Below are positions 42,906 to 52,315 of a stretch of DNA of 64,000 nucleotides, piece by piece (the first letter of the stretch is position 1; every line of letters begins with the position of its first letter). Made by a program: the position numbers and the translations under genes. This stretch comes from Neiella litorisoli (GTDB taxonomy: Bacteria; Pseudomonadota; Gammaproteobacteria; Enterobacterales; Neiellaceae): the NCBI RefSeq assembly GCF_014773395.1, contig NZ_JACXAF010000009.1, positions 81,247-145,246 on the forward strand, read 5' to 3'. Below the pieces are notes generated by a model that was not told the origin of the DNA, did no database searches, and was given only the letters and a program-made list of their open reading frames with translations.

Positions 42906-43519
42906 TGACAATGCCATGCGTAATTCAGTCCAAAAAACTGCAATTACAAGTTCAGTTGATTAAGGCCGTGGAGTTCGGCTTGGTTAGTAGTGTATTGCGT
43001 GAGTATCACGCGTTCGCTAACAAAAAAGCACTCGCTGTGTTTATGTCATGTGTCGAACCTGCCACTAGTGATGAGGGCCGACGAACTAAATCGAACTCGA
43101 CAGGATTCTCGTGGATGAAATCAACCCTCGGGTTGTTCTGCGCAACGGTGATTTGTCAGATGTATGCGCAGTGCACTGATGAACACAAGCGCTGGGATCG
43201 CCTTGAGTTGGCTGATTTACTCCGCGTGACAGATGCGTTTCGTCGCAAGTATCCGACCTACTTCCGAATGCCTGATGACCCAAAGACCGCTGAAAATATC
43301 ATCGATATTAACCGTATCTATGCGTGTTTGCGGCACGGCATGATGGGCGCTAAATTCTCGATTGAAAAATGCGACACTCATGGTTGCGATGTCAAATACG
43401 TTTCGGTGGCTACTTTTTCACGTAAAAAATGCCCGATGTGTCTGATGAAGGCAAAAATCAAACCGCAAGATGAAGTGGTCGATGGTTCTGCACCGGCGCT
43501 GGTCGCCGTAAGTGCTTAG
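42905..43519 (+). CDS. FlhC-like transcription activator subunit
   Basis: 204 residues. N-terminal helices as in FlhC and, near the C-terminus, 'CDTHGCDVKYVSVATFSRKK' followed by CPMC: four Cys arranged to bind zinc as in FlhC. Its coupling to the FlhD-like gene supports a heteromeric FlhDC-type activator as in SetCD and AcaCD. Lies immediately upstream of the shared-type promoter for the gene at 43605, which leads the traF-H-G block. Confidence 0.75.
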   Translation: MTMPCVIQSKKLQLQVQLIKAVEFGLVSSVLREYHAFANKKALAVFMSCVEPATSDEGRRTKSNSTGFSWMKSTLGLFCATVICQMYAQCTDEHKRWDRLELADLLRVTDAFRRKYPTYFRMPDDPKTAENIIDINRIYACLRHGMMGAKFSIEKCDTHGCDVKYVSVATFSRKKCPMCLMKAKIKPQDEVVDGSAPALVAVSA

Positions 43520-43544
43520 CAAAATTTATGGTGCAGTTTGTCAG

Positions 43545-43572
43545 TTGCGCCAAGAACGACTCATGTTATCTC
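43545..43572 (+). promoter_or_regulatory. Shared-type promoter at the head of the traFHG block
   Basis: TTGCGC (43545-43550), 16 bp, TATCTC (43567-43572) with extended TG, 33 bp before the start of the gene at 43605. Same form as the accessory-gene promoters; no clear GACA box. Confidence 0.5.
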
Positions 43573-43604
43573 TATAGCCAAGATACATACATGAGGTTTG
43601 ATCG

Positions 43605-44249
43605 ATGAGTATTGTTGGTTCGCTTTTCAGTGCCGTGCTGTTGTTATCCAGTGGCACGGTTACTGTCAGTGTCCCGGTTGTATCACAGCCGCAATGGGAA
43701 ACGAGTGCCTTCTCCGTTAATGGTCGTGTTGTAGAGCCTGCCTCTGCTGGCGGCGCTCTGATGATTGCTGCGAGTAATTATTTAACGTTGCCCAAGTCAT
43801 CGTTGAGCTCTCCTCTCGTCGATAAACTAGCACTCCCCCCTATGATTATGGCGACGATTGAATCGCTCCCTGAATATCGTTTATCGATATTGACATTGGA
43901 GCTGCCTACCGAGCAGGTGAATTTGCATCGGCCGTCCGCAACGCGAGCGGGTTACATGTGGGAATCTGCTTATCACAAGCTCAGCAATGAGATTGACGGT
44001 GTGCGAATTCGCTATGTACGTCAGGTCCAATACAAGCGCGGTGAACAATGGTATGTCGCGGCTTCATGGGATTTACCAATTGCGTCCCGCAGTGGTCGTG
44101 GTCGCAGCGCAGCGGTGGGGATGGCTGATGCTCTTGGACAAGATCGTAACCGTCAACGGCTTAACACAGGTTGGATTATTACCATCCCCGATCCAAATGT
44201 GACTGAATATCGCATCATCCACGGATATGGTGCATTTGCTGATCGTTAA
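43605..44249 (+). CDS. Exported protein preceding traF, 214 aa
   Basis: N-terminal hydrophobic signal (MSIVGSLFSAVLLLSSG), then a beta-rich periplasmic domain with basic segments ('RYVRQVQYKRGEQWYVAAS', 'GRGRSAAVGMADALGQD'). It lies between the activator genes and traF and may be a transfer-envelope protein. Family not recognised. Confidence 0.55.
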   Translation: MSIVGSLFSAVLLLSSGTVTVSVPVVSQPQWETSAFSVNGRVVEPASAGGALMIAASNYLTLPKSSLSSPLVDKLALPPMIMATIESLPEYRLSILTLELPTEQVNLHRPSATRAGYMWESAYHKLSNEIDGVRIRYVRQVQYKRGEQWYVAASWDLPIASRSGRGRSAAVGMADALGQDRNRQRLNTGWIITIPDPNVTEYRIIHGYGAFADR

Positions 44250-44345
44250 AGCGGTTATTTTCCCTCGAAAACACATCCATAACTGACCTGATAACACCAC
44301 TATTTCATTGCAAACTTTGTCCATTACGATGGATTGGAGTATGCA

Positions 44346-45323
44346 GTGAAATTCTCGATGGCTGCTTTGGGCTTAACGTTGCTGTGCGCATCAGCGCTCG
44401 CAACAGACAATTTGACAGCTTATCCAGAGCCTGAAGGCTATTACTGGTACAGCACAGAGCCTACCCCGGAAAAGAAGTCGGAGCCTGAAAAGATCCCACC
44501 ATCGCCTGCTTCGCCCGCGGCACCAGCCCCACCGACCAAAATTGATACAGCTTGGCTACGTGAACGCTTACCCAAAATGCTTGATGCTGCCATTGATAAT
44601 CCGACAGACGCCAATATTGCTAGCTACTTTATTGCTCAGCGAGTCGCGGCCGATATGTCCAGCCGGTTCCAGGATGCCACCCGTGAATTTTTCATGTTCA
44701 ATCCTGAAATGAGTGAAGACAACCGCCGCCCGTCATCAAACTTTGTTCTTAACCAAACGCATGAACAACGCATGAGTGACACCAAGGAAGTCATGGCGGA
44801 CTTAGGATCTAAAACGGGCCTTTGGGCATTCATGTCGTCGACCTGCGGTTTCTGCCTCAAGCAAGTGCCTGCGCTTCGAATGCTCAAGGACAGCTACAAC
44901 CTCCCCATCGTTTTGATTTCAATGGATGGCAATATCGTTCCTGGTACCGAAGATTTTGATTGGTCATTTGACAATGGCCTGATGGCCAAGCGCTACCAAG
45001 TGCAATACACGCCATCTTTGTTCTTAGTCGATCAGTTCAATGGCACCTCTCAGCCGCTGCAGCCTGGTCTTCGTTCATTTGGCAACATCATGCAAACAAT
45101 CGCTTATGCGGCGCGGCGCAAAGGATGGATTGATGCCAATCAGTTCAATGCCATGCGACCAGTAAAACAGTACAGCGTCCTTGATGGTAGTGGCGTCATC
45201 GAACTGGATGCTGATGTTGCCAGCGATCCAGAGCAGTTCTCAGAAGCGCTCTTGCAGCGACTACAAGGTACGCCTATTCCCGGTACCGCTCCGACCAATT
45301 CCCCCACACAAGGGACATTCTAA
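44346..45323 (+). CDS. traF: TraF-type periplasmic pilus assembly protein
   Basis: 325 residues. GTG start at 44346 has GGAG 6 nt upstream and opens the signal peptide (VKFSMAALGLTLLCASA); a TTG at 44334 is less likely. Pro-rich region at about 35-65, then the F-type TraF domain with a thioredoxin-like part: 'LWAFMSSTCGFCLKQVPALRML' (C-x2-C), 'YQVQYTPSLFLVDQ'. F-type TraF works in the periplasm in pilus assembly and disulfide handling. The last base is shared with the traH start. Confidence 0.85.
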   Translation: MKFSMAALGLTLLCASALATDNLTAYPEPEGYYWYSTEPTPEKKSEPEKIPPSPASPAAPAPPTKIDTAWLRERLPKMLDAAIDNPTDANIASYFIAQRVAADMSSRFQDATREFFMFNPEMSEDNRRPSSNFVLNQTHEQRMSDTKEVMADLGSKTGLWAFMSSTCGFCLKQVPALRMLKDSYNLPIVLISMDGNIVPGTEDFDWSFDNGLMAKRYQVQYTPSLFLVDQFNGTSQPLQPGLRSFGNIMQTIAYAARRKGWIDANQFNAMRPVKQYSVLDGSGVIELDADVASDPEQFSEALLQRLQGTPIPGTAPTNSPTQGTF

Positions 45324-46771
45324 TGAATGCAATCAAACGTTCCTTATTGCAATGCACGCTCTTACTAATGTTTGGCCTAGCCACTCTGCCAGCCATCGAT
45401 CCAGTTGCTGCTAATCCTATGCAGGAATTGTTTGACGCAGAGATTTCATTTGTCAGTGGATCCTCCTACAAATCTCAAAAGCGCCGTGGAGTCGCATTCG
45501 GTAGCGCGCGCTATCGAAACAATCTCGTTCAAGAGAACTTAGTCGCTTTTCGTCCGCCATCAATGACCGCCGGTTGTGGGGGCATTGATTTCTACGCAGG
45601 CAGCTTCTCGGTTATTAATGGCGATCAATTGGTTCAAATGGGCCGAGGTATTATGCAAGGCGCTGCGAGTTACGCATTTGGGCTTGCAATGGATTCCATC
45701 TGTCCTTCGTGCGCAAAATACATGTCGGACATCCAAGAAATGCTCAACAAATTCAATCTTGATAGTCGCGAGATGTGTCAGAAAGGCGCTGAGCTAGTGA
45801 CCAATGCGGCCTTCGGAGAAGATTGGCAAACGAAGCTATCAAATAACCGTTTCAATAACTTTGTCGACGGATTCTTAGAGGGAGCATCTCCGGATTTCAA
45901 CGGCAGCCTCGATAATTTGTTCAATTCTGGCGGCAAGGTCGATTCGACGAACACAACTAGTAATACCATCAACAAGTACTACAACACCAACGTTGTTTGG
46001 GATGGCTTGAGCAATGCTAACGTGAATAACTGGTCAGTTAGTCTACCCAGTATCTCTGGCTATGCTTTCCAAGAGTTATTGATGAGTGTTATCGGAACGA
46101 CAGTACTGACCTATGACGAAACATCAACCGCGGATAAGCAAAATGCCGTAGTAAACACGCATGGCGCAACCATTACCGACATGAGCGACTTCTTCGAAGG
46201 CTCAACGAATGACAAGAAACTCGAAATATTAAAGTGCCAGCCGGATACAGCAAATGGCGATCCCACTGGCTACAGCCAATGTCTTGATGTTTCCCCAACA
46301 GAAATGTCGTCTTGGGAAGGCTTACGCAAAGTTTATGAAGACCACATTCTTGATGCCACGAATGGGTTAATGAACAAGGTTTATAGCAAGACAATCAGTG
46401 CAAGCGAGCAGCAATTTCTGGACCACGCATCAGTCCCCGTAATGACGATGCTCGAATCAGCTGGCTCCGACGAAGCGGCACGCAGAACAATGGCAATGCG
46501 AGCCATTGACTACTTGCTGTTACAGGACGCTGAACTTTTAACCTTCTTGGTCAAGCGAGCTGTTGCCTCTAGCATGAGCGGTCAGCCAAAAGATGGTAAC
46601 GCCCAGCAACATAAAGAGTTCATTCACGCTGCAACCGAAGCCATCAAGAAGATCGAATCATTTCACGCCCAGTACGCTAGCAAGATCCACGATACCGTTT
46701 CTTTGGAAACCAATATCGTTAACTACATGAAAATGCTCGAGCAGCGAACTAAATCAAACACCGCCAACTAG
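45323..46771 (+). CDS. traH: TraH-type pilus assembly protein
   Basis: 482 residues with signal peptide (to about Ala30). The F-type TraH core is clear: 'FRPPSMTAGCGGIDFYAGSF', 'DQLVQMGRGIMQGAASYAF', 'SICPSCAKYMSDIQEML'; conserved Cys in GCGG and CPSC. Helical C-terminal part. Outer-membrane-associated protein needed for pilus formation, partner of TraF. Coupled to traF by overlap and followed by traG after 15 nt. Confidence 0.9.
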   Translation: MNAIKRSLLQCTLLLMFGLATLPAIDPVAANPMQELFDAEISFVSGSSYKSQKRRGVAFGSARYRNNLVQENLVAFRPPSMTAGCGGIDFYAGSFSVINGDQLVQMGRGIMQGAASYAFGLAMDSICPSCAKYMSDIQEMLNKFNLDSREMCQKGAELVTNAAFGEDWQTKLSNNRFNNFVDGFLEGASPDFNGSLDNLFNSGGKVDSTNTTSNTINKYYNTNVVWDGLSNANVNNWSVSLPSISGYAFQELLMSVIGTTVLTYDETSTADKQNAVVNTHGATITDMSDFFEGSTNDKKLEILKCQPDTANGDPTGYSQCLDVSPTEMSSWEGLRKVYEDHILDATNGLMNKVYSKTISASEQQFLDHASVPVMTMLESAGSDEAARRTMAMRAIDYLLLQDAELLTFLVKRAVASSMSGQPKDGNAQQHKEFIHAATEAIKKIESFHAQYASKIHDTVSLETNIVNYMKMLEQRTKSNTAN

Positions 46772-46786
46772 AAAGGTTACTCACCC

Positions 46787-49700
46787 ATGAACTGGACATT
46801 CCAATCTCTCGGCGATGGCGATTTTATGTATGAGGTCCTACTCGGGATCTCCTACTTCTACAATATCGGCTCCGATTACACAGCAATGCTCTTTCTTGCG
46901 TCCTGTTTTGCATTGCTTGGCGGCTTCTACATGACGTTTTTCTCGGGCGGTAAATTTTTCCCAGTAAAAGATTGGGCGATAGGCTTAATCGCTTTCATTC
47001 TGCTCATGGGGCCTGCGACGACTCAAAGTGTCGACATCGAAGAAGCAACGACCGGCGCCTATATTGGTCGAGTTGACGACGTTCCGTTGTTGCTTGCTCT
47101 GGGCGGCACGATGTTCACCAATTTTGCCTATTCGCTCACTGAGAATTTAGATGTCGCATTAAGTCGGCCATCGGGTAACTCCTTGGCAAGTGGTGCACGT
47201 TTATCTGGTACCCGCTCGATGGCCGCACTGCGCTCGTTTTATAATGCTGAGCCGGAAGTTTCATCCCTAGGTAATGATCCGAAAGCCTTCAACTTAAGAG
47301 CGTCCTTAATCAACTATCTGGTGTTTTGCGTGGACCGCGATCGCTCTTTAAGCTCGCCCAATCAAGAAACGTCGTTTAGTCAGATTTATTCTGCTCAACC
47401 GAAAGATTTGTGGGGTGCAATGCAGGTCAATTACGCTGCTTGGGAAACTCCTGTCCTGCTAAAAAATGTGACATCCGCAACCGGCTCAGTTACCGACAAT
47501 ATCGAATACAAAACATGTCCCGATGCTTACGTGGAGTTATCCAAATACATCGTTAACAACGACACGACTGCCGGTGGTAAGAACCTTGAAGGCGGGCTTC
47601 AAACACTACTCGAAACCAAGGGCGGTAATGTCGATTCCCTCGATCAGCTATTGCAGTTCCAACTAAACTCGTTGACGGTCACCGGCGATGCTCATGAATT
47701 AATGAAGGCTCGTTTTATTCACGAAGCACTCGACTCAGCCCAAGCTCAATTTCCGGGAGGTAGTGCTGCCGAGTTGGCTGTATTTCAGGCACAGCAACAG
47801 CGGCGAGTGCAAATGGCATCTGATTCTGATTTGTGGTTAGAAATGGCGCCAGCACTCATCACCTTTATTGAAGGGTTCGTCTTCTTCCTTGGGCCTGTTA
47901 TTGGACTCATTTTAATCATGGGTGGTAAGGGCATTACGGCCGCTATTACCTATTTCGGAATTCTACTGTGGGTCAACCTGTGGTCCGTCATCTTAGTGCT
48001 TGTGAATCTGTTCACTGAAATGACGCTGGAGAATCGTATTGGTGATATTAGCGCATCGGGCAGGGCGGTATTTAGCTACGGCGGCTTCGACGCCACGATG
48101 GCCACAACCGAGACTTACCTGGCTGTATCCCAGACTGCAGCAACCCTTGCTCCCGTGTTAGCACTCTTTGTCCTGTATCGTGGTGTGCACACGCTGCTTC
48201 AGGCTGAATCGAAGATGGCACCAGATACACGAGTTAACACGCAGTACTCCGCGCCCGACGTCACTTCTCCCCACACAGCAGGTAAAGGTACTTTCGGAGC
48301 AAACACCGCATATACCACGCCAAGTGGCGACATGCTCTACAGTTACGCTGGCTCTAGTCACCATATGCTTGCTGGCATGAGCACCAACAGTACTTATGGT
48401 TCAGGTGTGACCCAGCATACGCAACTAGCTGAACAACAAATGAAGGCTGCTACAGGTCGACAAATGGCTGCAATTAATGACTCGCTGACGTTTGGCAAAA
48501 CCAAGCAGCATCAAATAGAAACAAAAGATGGCGAAGTGGCTCAACGAACATCGCTCGAAGGCGTCAATAGCGATTTTGTGACAACCTACGGTCAAGGTAT
48601 GACCAAGCAGGAGCAGGAGTCCTTTAATAATGTGATGCGGGCTATGGCTGCGGGGAAAGTCGAAGCGAATTTCCGGCTCCAAACGCCTCAGTTTAGGGAC
48701 AGCACAGGAGCGGATGGCACGATTGGGGTTGGTAAATTCGTTGCAGGGTTAGGTGGAGGTATTGAGGGACAGGTTAATAATTCTGTCGATATGACACGGT
48801 TATCGCAAGACATGGACGTGGTGAACAAACACATCCAAGATACCCATCGAGAAAATAAAGTCGATAGCGCTGGCTATAATCGACTCAAAGAATTGGCAAC
48901 ATCCGACGCTAGAATTGATCGAATAGCGGCAGAGGTTGACCATGAAACAGGAAGATCATATGAGCAGTTATACCAAGAGGGCAAGACAACCGTTGAAGCC
49001 GTAGCTGCCGACTCAACCATTCAGTCGCAACTTGGCACTGAGCACCGGCTGGATGGTGGTCTTCAGATGAAAGAGTGGGCGACGGCTGCTCGGCATGGAA
49101 TGGGCGTCGACAACGTTTTTGATACGACCATTGCCAACATGCGTGACAACGCGGCTCAGTTAATGGCCGACAATCCAATTGGCTCAGCGAACTATGCCGA
49201 AGGCCAACGACTCAACGCTATAGCGGATCGTTTGGATACGATGCTGCAAAACAAAGTTGGAACTGACGGCAACGGCAATCTCGATTGGGACGGCTATCTG
49301 GACACTGTGCGGCATAAACTAGGCCCTGCTGCGTCTGCGCAAGGCGTCAATGAAAATGGTCTTGTTCACGCCACGGCCTTCCAATCCTTGCTCGATGAAC
49401 TTCAATCTAAACATACTGCCGGCACTGATGACACCATTACGCAAAACAACCTTGACTTGGCTGGTGTGGGAGCTGTTTGGTCGACAGTCGCTGATATCAA
49501 TGCTCGAGGGATCCATCAAGATGGACAAAACATTGGGATGTTCAATGGGTTTGGCCGTATAGCAAACGCGAATGCGGAAGTGTTGACCAATGTTGGTCGA
49601 GACCACAATCAGATCATCGCCAATGCTAACAACCCTGTTGACGGTGTAGGTGCAACCCCGGCGAGAGATATTAATGAGCAGACCGTCTCACGTGACGCAA

Positions 49701-51073
49701 CAATTACTCAAGCTGACAATGCTGGCTTGCCAACTCGTTTGGCCGATCCGCAAGCTAACATTGAGCAAACACATGCCGATAACCTTGCGAGCCTCGATGC
49801 TGCAAGACAACAAAGCGCCGAGGCGGTTGGCCGATTCTTGGGTGGCGATAGAGTCGCGTTGGATAGACAAGATGTTCAAGGTGTTGATCCTGCTCTTCGA
49901 CGCTCGCTCGAGGCGCTTGGCGAGCACGATTACCTCGCTCAATTTGTTGGCTCGTTTAGCCAGCTATCGCCCGGCGAGCTGATTAAAGACCTTAATAGTG
50001 GCTCTCCATCCACGTCCTTAGCGCGAAATGCAGACATGATTAGTAATCTTGCGGCACTCGGCGATGGCCCGCATGGCCAAAATGTGTTGGCGACCGCTAT
50101 TGATTATGGCCTCGCCTACCCTAACTCCGAAAGCGGCAAGTTAGTCACTTCCCTTGCTATGTGGAAAACCGATCAAGGACAGGAAACGTTGCAGCGTCTC
50201 GAAGAGGCAAAATCCACAATGCCTGCGGATGAGGCCGCTCGCGTGGATGCATTTATTGATACGGTTAACGCTGGTGTCGCTGCCTATGACAATGCTATTC
50301 AGAATATGGACGATATCTACAATGCCGCGGGGCACGAAGCCAAAGCCCATATGGCTGTCAATGGTTATTCTGCTATGGCGCCCGAAATTGCATCTGACTT
50401 TTATGGTGACAAGAAATCATCAGGTGGACAAAACAGTAGAGTCGACAAAGGGTTTGATATGGACTCCCCTCGCGCTGTTGCATTTGCTGACCAATTCGTA
50501 GGTACGTTTGCTGAAAAACTAGAAAACTACGGTGTTGATTCGTCGGACTTGAAGATGGAGAACTTAAAGCATGCACCCACATCATTTGATGGCGTGGCGG
50601 ATTTTGCGACCTACGCACTAGAGCGTCCTGGCGAGATGGAGGCTGTTGCGCTCACCGGGCATACCGAGTTTATGATCCAGTCAAGCAACTTCACTGAAGG
50701 TAGCAATGTTGATGTCACCAAGCTCGATACTCAAAGCGGCTGGGAGCGCAATACATCCTCTCGCAGTCGTCGAACCATCTCGGCTGACGAAGATCTAACG
50801 CCACAGTATTTAGCCGCAAAAGTCTATACCAGTGGTGGTGACAACTCCGCTCTAATGGACACCGTTATGCAACGATATGAATCCCAATTGAGCAGAGAAA
50901 CCAATACTGATATTTCCGATGCGTCAGGCCACAACAATCACATTACCGAAAGTATGGAAGTCTTGAGCAATACCGTGCCAGTACTCAGGGAACAGGGGCA
51001 TACACAGCAAGCCGACCAGCTTCAAGCATTTGTAGATGGCTTTGAACAGCGGCGCGCTGATTACAAGCCATAA
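46787..51073 (+). CDS. traG: TraG-type mating-pair stabilisation protein
   Basis: 1428 residues, longer than the F TraG (938) and typical of the SXT/IncA/C size class. The N-terminal part has membrane segments at about residues 30-50, 60-80, 360-390 and 395-420, matching TraG_N ('MAPALITFIEGFVFFLGPVIG'). The C-terminal 900 residues are periplasmic/cytosolic, with coiled-coil-like Gln/Asn/Asp-rich regions. F TraG acts in pilus assembly and mating-pair stability and carries entry exclusion specificity. Last gene of the block; the rest of the tra genes lie outside the window. Confidence 0.9.
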   Translation: MNWTFQSLGDGDFMYEVLLGISYFYNIGSDYTAMLFLASCFALLGGFYMTFFSGGKFFPVKDWAIGLIAFILLMGPATTQSVDIEEATTGAYIGRVDDVPLLLALGGTMFTNFAYSLTENLDVALSRPSGNSLASGARLSGTRSMAALRSFYNAEPEVSSLGNDPKAFNLRASLINYLVFCVDRDRSLSSPNQETSFSQIYSAQPKDLWGAMQVNYAAWETPVLLKNVTSATGSVTDNIEYKTCPDAYVELSKYIVNNDTTAGGKNLEGGLQTLLETKGGNVDSLDQLLQFQLNSLTVTGDAHELMKARFIHEALDSAQAQFPGGSAAELAVFQAQQQRRVQMASDSDLWLEMAPALITFIEGFVFFLGPVIGLILIMGGKGITAAITYFGILLWVNLWSVILVLVNLFTEMTLENRIGDISASGRAVFSYGGFDATMATTETYLAVSQTAATLAPVLALFVLYRGVHTLLQAESKMAPDTRVNTQYSAPDVTSPHTAGKGTFGANTAYTTPSGDMLYSYAGSSHHMLAGMSTNSTYGSGVTQHTQLAEQQMKAATGRQMAAINDSLTFGKTKQHQIETKDGEVAQRTSLEGVNSDFVTTYGQGMTKQEQESFNNVMRAMAAGKVEANFRLQTPQFRDSTGADGTIGVGKFVAGLGGGIEGQVNNSVDMTRLSQDMDVVNKHIQDTHRENKVDSAGYNRLKELATSDARIDRIAAEVDHETGRSYEQLYQEGKTTVEAVAADSTIQSQLGTEHRLDGGLQMKEWATAARHGMGVDNVFDTTIANMRDNAAQLMADNPIGSANYAEGQRLNAIADRLDTMLQNKVGTDGNGNLDWDGYLDTVRHKLGPAASAQGVNENGLVHATAFQSLLDELQSKHTAGTDDTITQNNLDLAGVGAVWSTVADINARGIHQDGQNIGMFNGFGRIANANAEVLTNVGRDHNQIIANANNPVDGVGATPARDINEQTVSRDATITQADNAGLPTRLADPQANIEQTHADNLASLDAARQQSAEAVGRFLGGDRVALDRQDVQGVDPALRRSLEALGEHDYLAQFVGSFSQLSPGELIKDLNSGSPSTSLARNADMISNLAALGDGPHGQNVLATAIDYGLAYPNSESGKLVTSLAMWKTDQGQETLQRLEEAKSTMPADEAARVDAFIDTVNAGVAAYDNAIQNMDDIYNAAGHEAKAHMAVNGYSAMAPEIASDFYGDKKSSGGQNSRVDKGFDMDSPRAVAFADQFVGTFAEKLENYGVDSSDLKMENLKHAPTSFDGVADFATYALERPGEMEAVALTGHTEFMIQSSNFTEGSNVDVTKLDTQSGWERNTSSRSRRTISADEDLTPQYLAAKVYTSGGDNSALMDTVMQRYESQLSRETNTDISDASGHNNHITESMEVLSNTVPVLREQGHTQQADQLQAFVDGFEQRRADYKP

Positions 51074-51234
51074 TCAGTGTGATGAAGTTTGCATGTCGAA
51101 GCTTTTTTAACGCTTAGAATAGGCTGGGTGTTAGTAATTTCAATGATATCGTCACACCTTGATAACTAAGGTTGTCGCTGTGCTCTTGTTTGTGGTAATG
51201 GTTTGTTATCTCTAGTAAAAAGGATTTTTACGCG

Positions 51235-51492
51235 ATGCTGGCAACAAACACTTTTGTACTCTCTTTTCCTTGGTTTGCAGTACTAAGTGCTGTAGGCGTG
51301 TTGGTGACAGAGATGTTTACCTATCTGCTGCTCTATCCCTTTGAACACAACAATTCGGCACCGTCGGCAGGTGATGCCCCCAAGCAGATCGATTCTTCCG
51401 ATCTTACTGATAATCAATATCTGCGGCGTTATGTCCGGTGTGGTTATATCAGCATTATCATTATCCTGTTTACTATAAGCTATGTTCTGTAG
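51235..51492 (+). CDS. Small membrane protein, 85 aa
   Basis: Two membrane segments (about 6-36 and 69-85) around a polar loop. ATG with AAGGA far upstream. Follows traG at 160 nt and precedes the Pycsar-like pair; entry exclusion proteins often sit near traG, but nothing here proves that. Confidence 0.45.
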   Translation: MLATNTFVLSFPWFAVLSAVGVLVTEMFTYLLLYPFEHNNSAPSAGDAPKQIDSSDLTDNQYLRRYVRCGYISIIIILFTISYVL

Positions 51493-51701
51493 GCCCGTCG
51501 CAGGTGCAGCTTCGCTAGCATTGAAAGGACATTTGGTGGTGTCTAAGTTGTCCATCAACGGTTTATCTTGAAGATTCCTTGTGTTCTACATGTTAGTCCC
51601 CATGTTAGGTAAGGGATTAGGCGATTCTATAGATTTGAGGGCACTAGCCCACTTTCGTGCCGACGTTGTGAAGATTAATATGAACGAATGGGTGAAACAA
51701 C

Positions 51702-52262
51702 ATGGATAACAAGGCTCAATTTATCTCGGCCGCAATACATGATTGCCAAGCTACGATTCGAGCCACAGACGTTAAGGTTGGCGCTCTATTGGCTGCGCTT
51801 TTTCTCCCGTTTACTCATATTGTAAGCTTATGGGATTCCTTGGAGCGAATCGCAACCTTTTTCGATAGCCATGTGTTTACGGTGCTTTTCTTTGTTGTTT
51901 GGTTTGTTGCCATCTACACCCTAATTACCACTATTTCTGCAATCGATAACCCAGCAAAGCACATTGATAATGACGCGGATTGCCAGGGATCTTTCTACGG
52001 TTCGGATCTCTACCGATTTCGGCTTTTTGACGCCTTTCACCTCAAGCCGAATGGTCGCGCCACTCAAACTGTCAGCACATTTTCAAGCACCTTTCCAGTT
52101 ACTGACGAGGACATTTGCAACGAGCTTACGTTTGAGCATATGAAACTCATTTATATCCGAGACATTAAGTTACATCGATTGAACCTGTCACTCCGGTTAT
52201 CCACTGCTTGGTTTGTCATCAGCGCCATCGCCTTTCTTACCGTTCGAATCAGCTGTGCTTAA
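51702..52262 (+). CDS. PycTM-like membrane effector
   Basis: 186 residues. 'IRATDVKVGALLAALFLPFTH' opens the first membrane segment (about 22-45), a second at 57-80, then a cytosolic stretch and 'FEHMKLIYIRDIKLHRLNLSLR' before a third hydrophobic segment (about 160-182). This matches the layout of Pycsar effectors: a membrane protein with a 'D.K...L' entry and a K-x-L-x-xS helix near the end. It is followed 53 nt later by a class III cyclase. In Pycsar, cyclic pyrimidine signals open such effectors and damage the membrane of infected cells. Confidence 0.65.
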   Translation: MDNKAQFISAAIHDCQATIRATDVKVGALLAALFLPFTHIVSLWDSLERIATFFDSHVFTVLFFVVWFVAIYTLITTISAIDNPAKHIDNDADCQGSFYGSDLYRFRLFDAFHLKPNGRATQTVSTFSSTFPVTDEDICNELTFEHMKLIYIRDIKLHRLNLSLRLSTAWFVISAIAFLTVRISCA

Positions 52263-52315
52263 CCTTATGTTTTGCTGAACGGATTCCTATTACCTGTTGT
52301 TAAGAGAACTAATGA

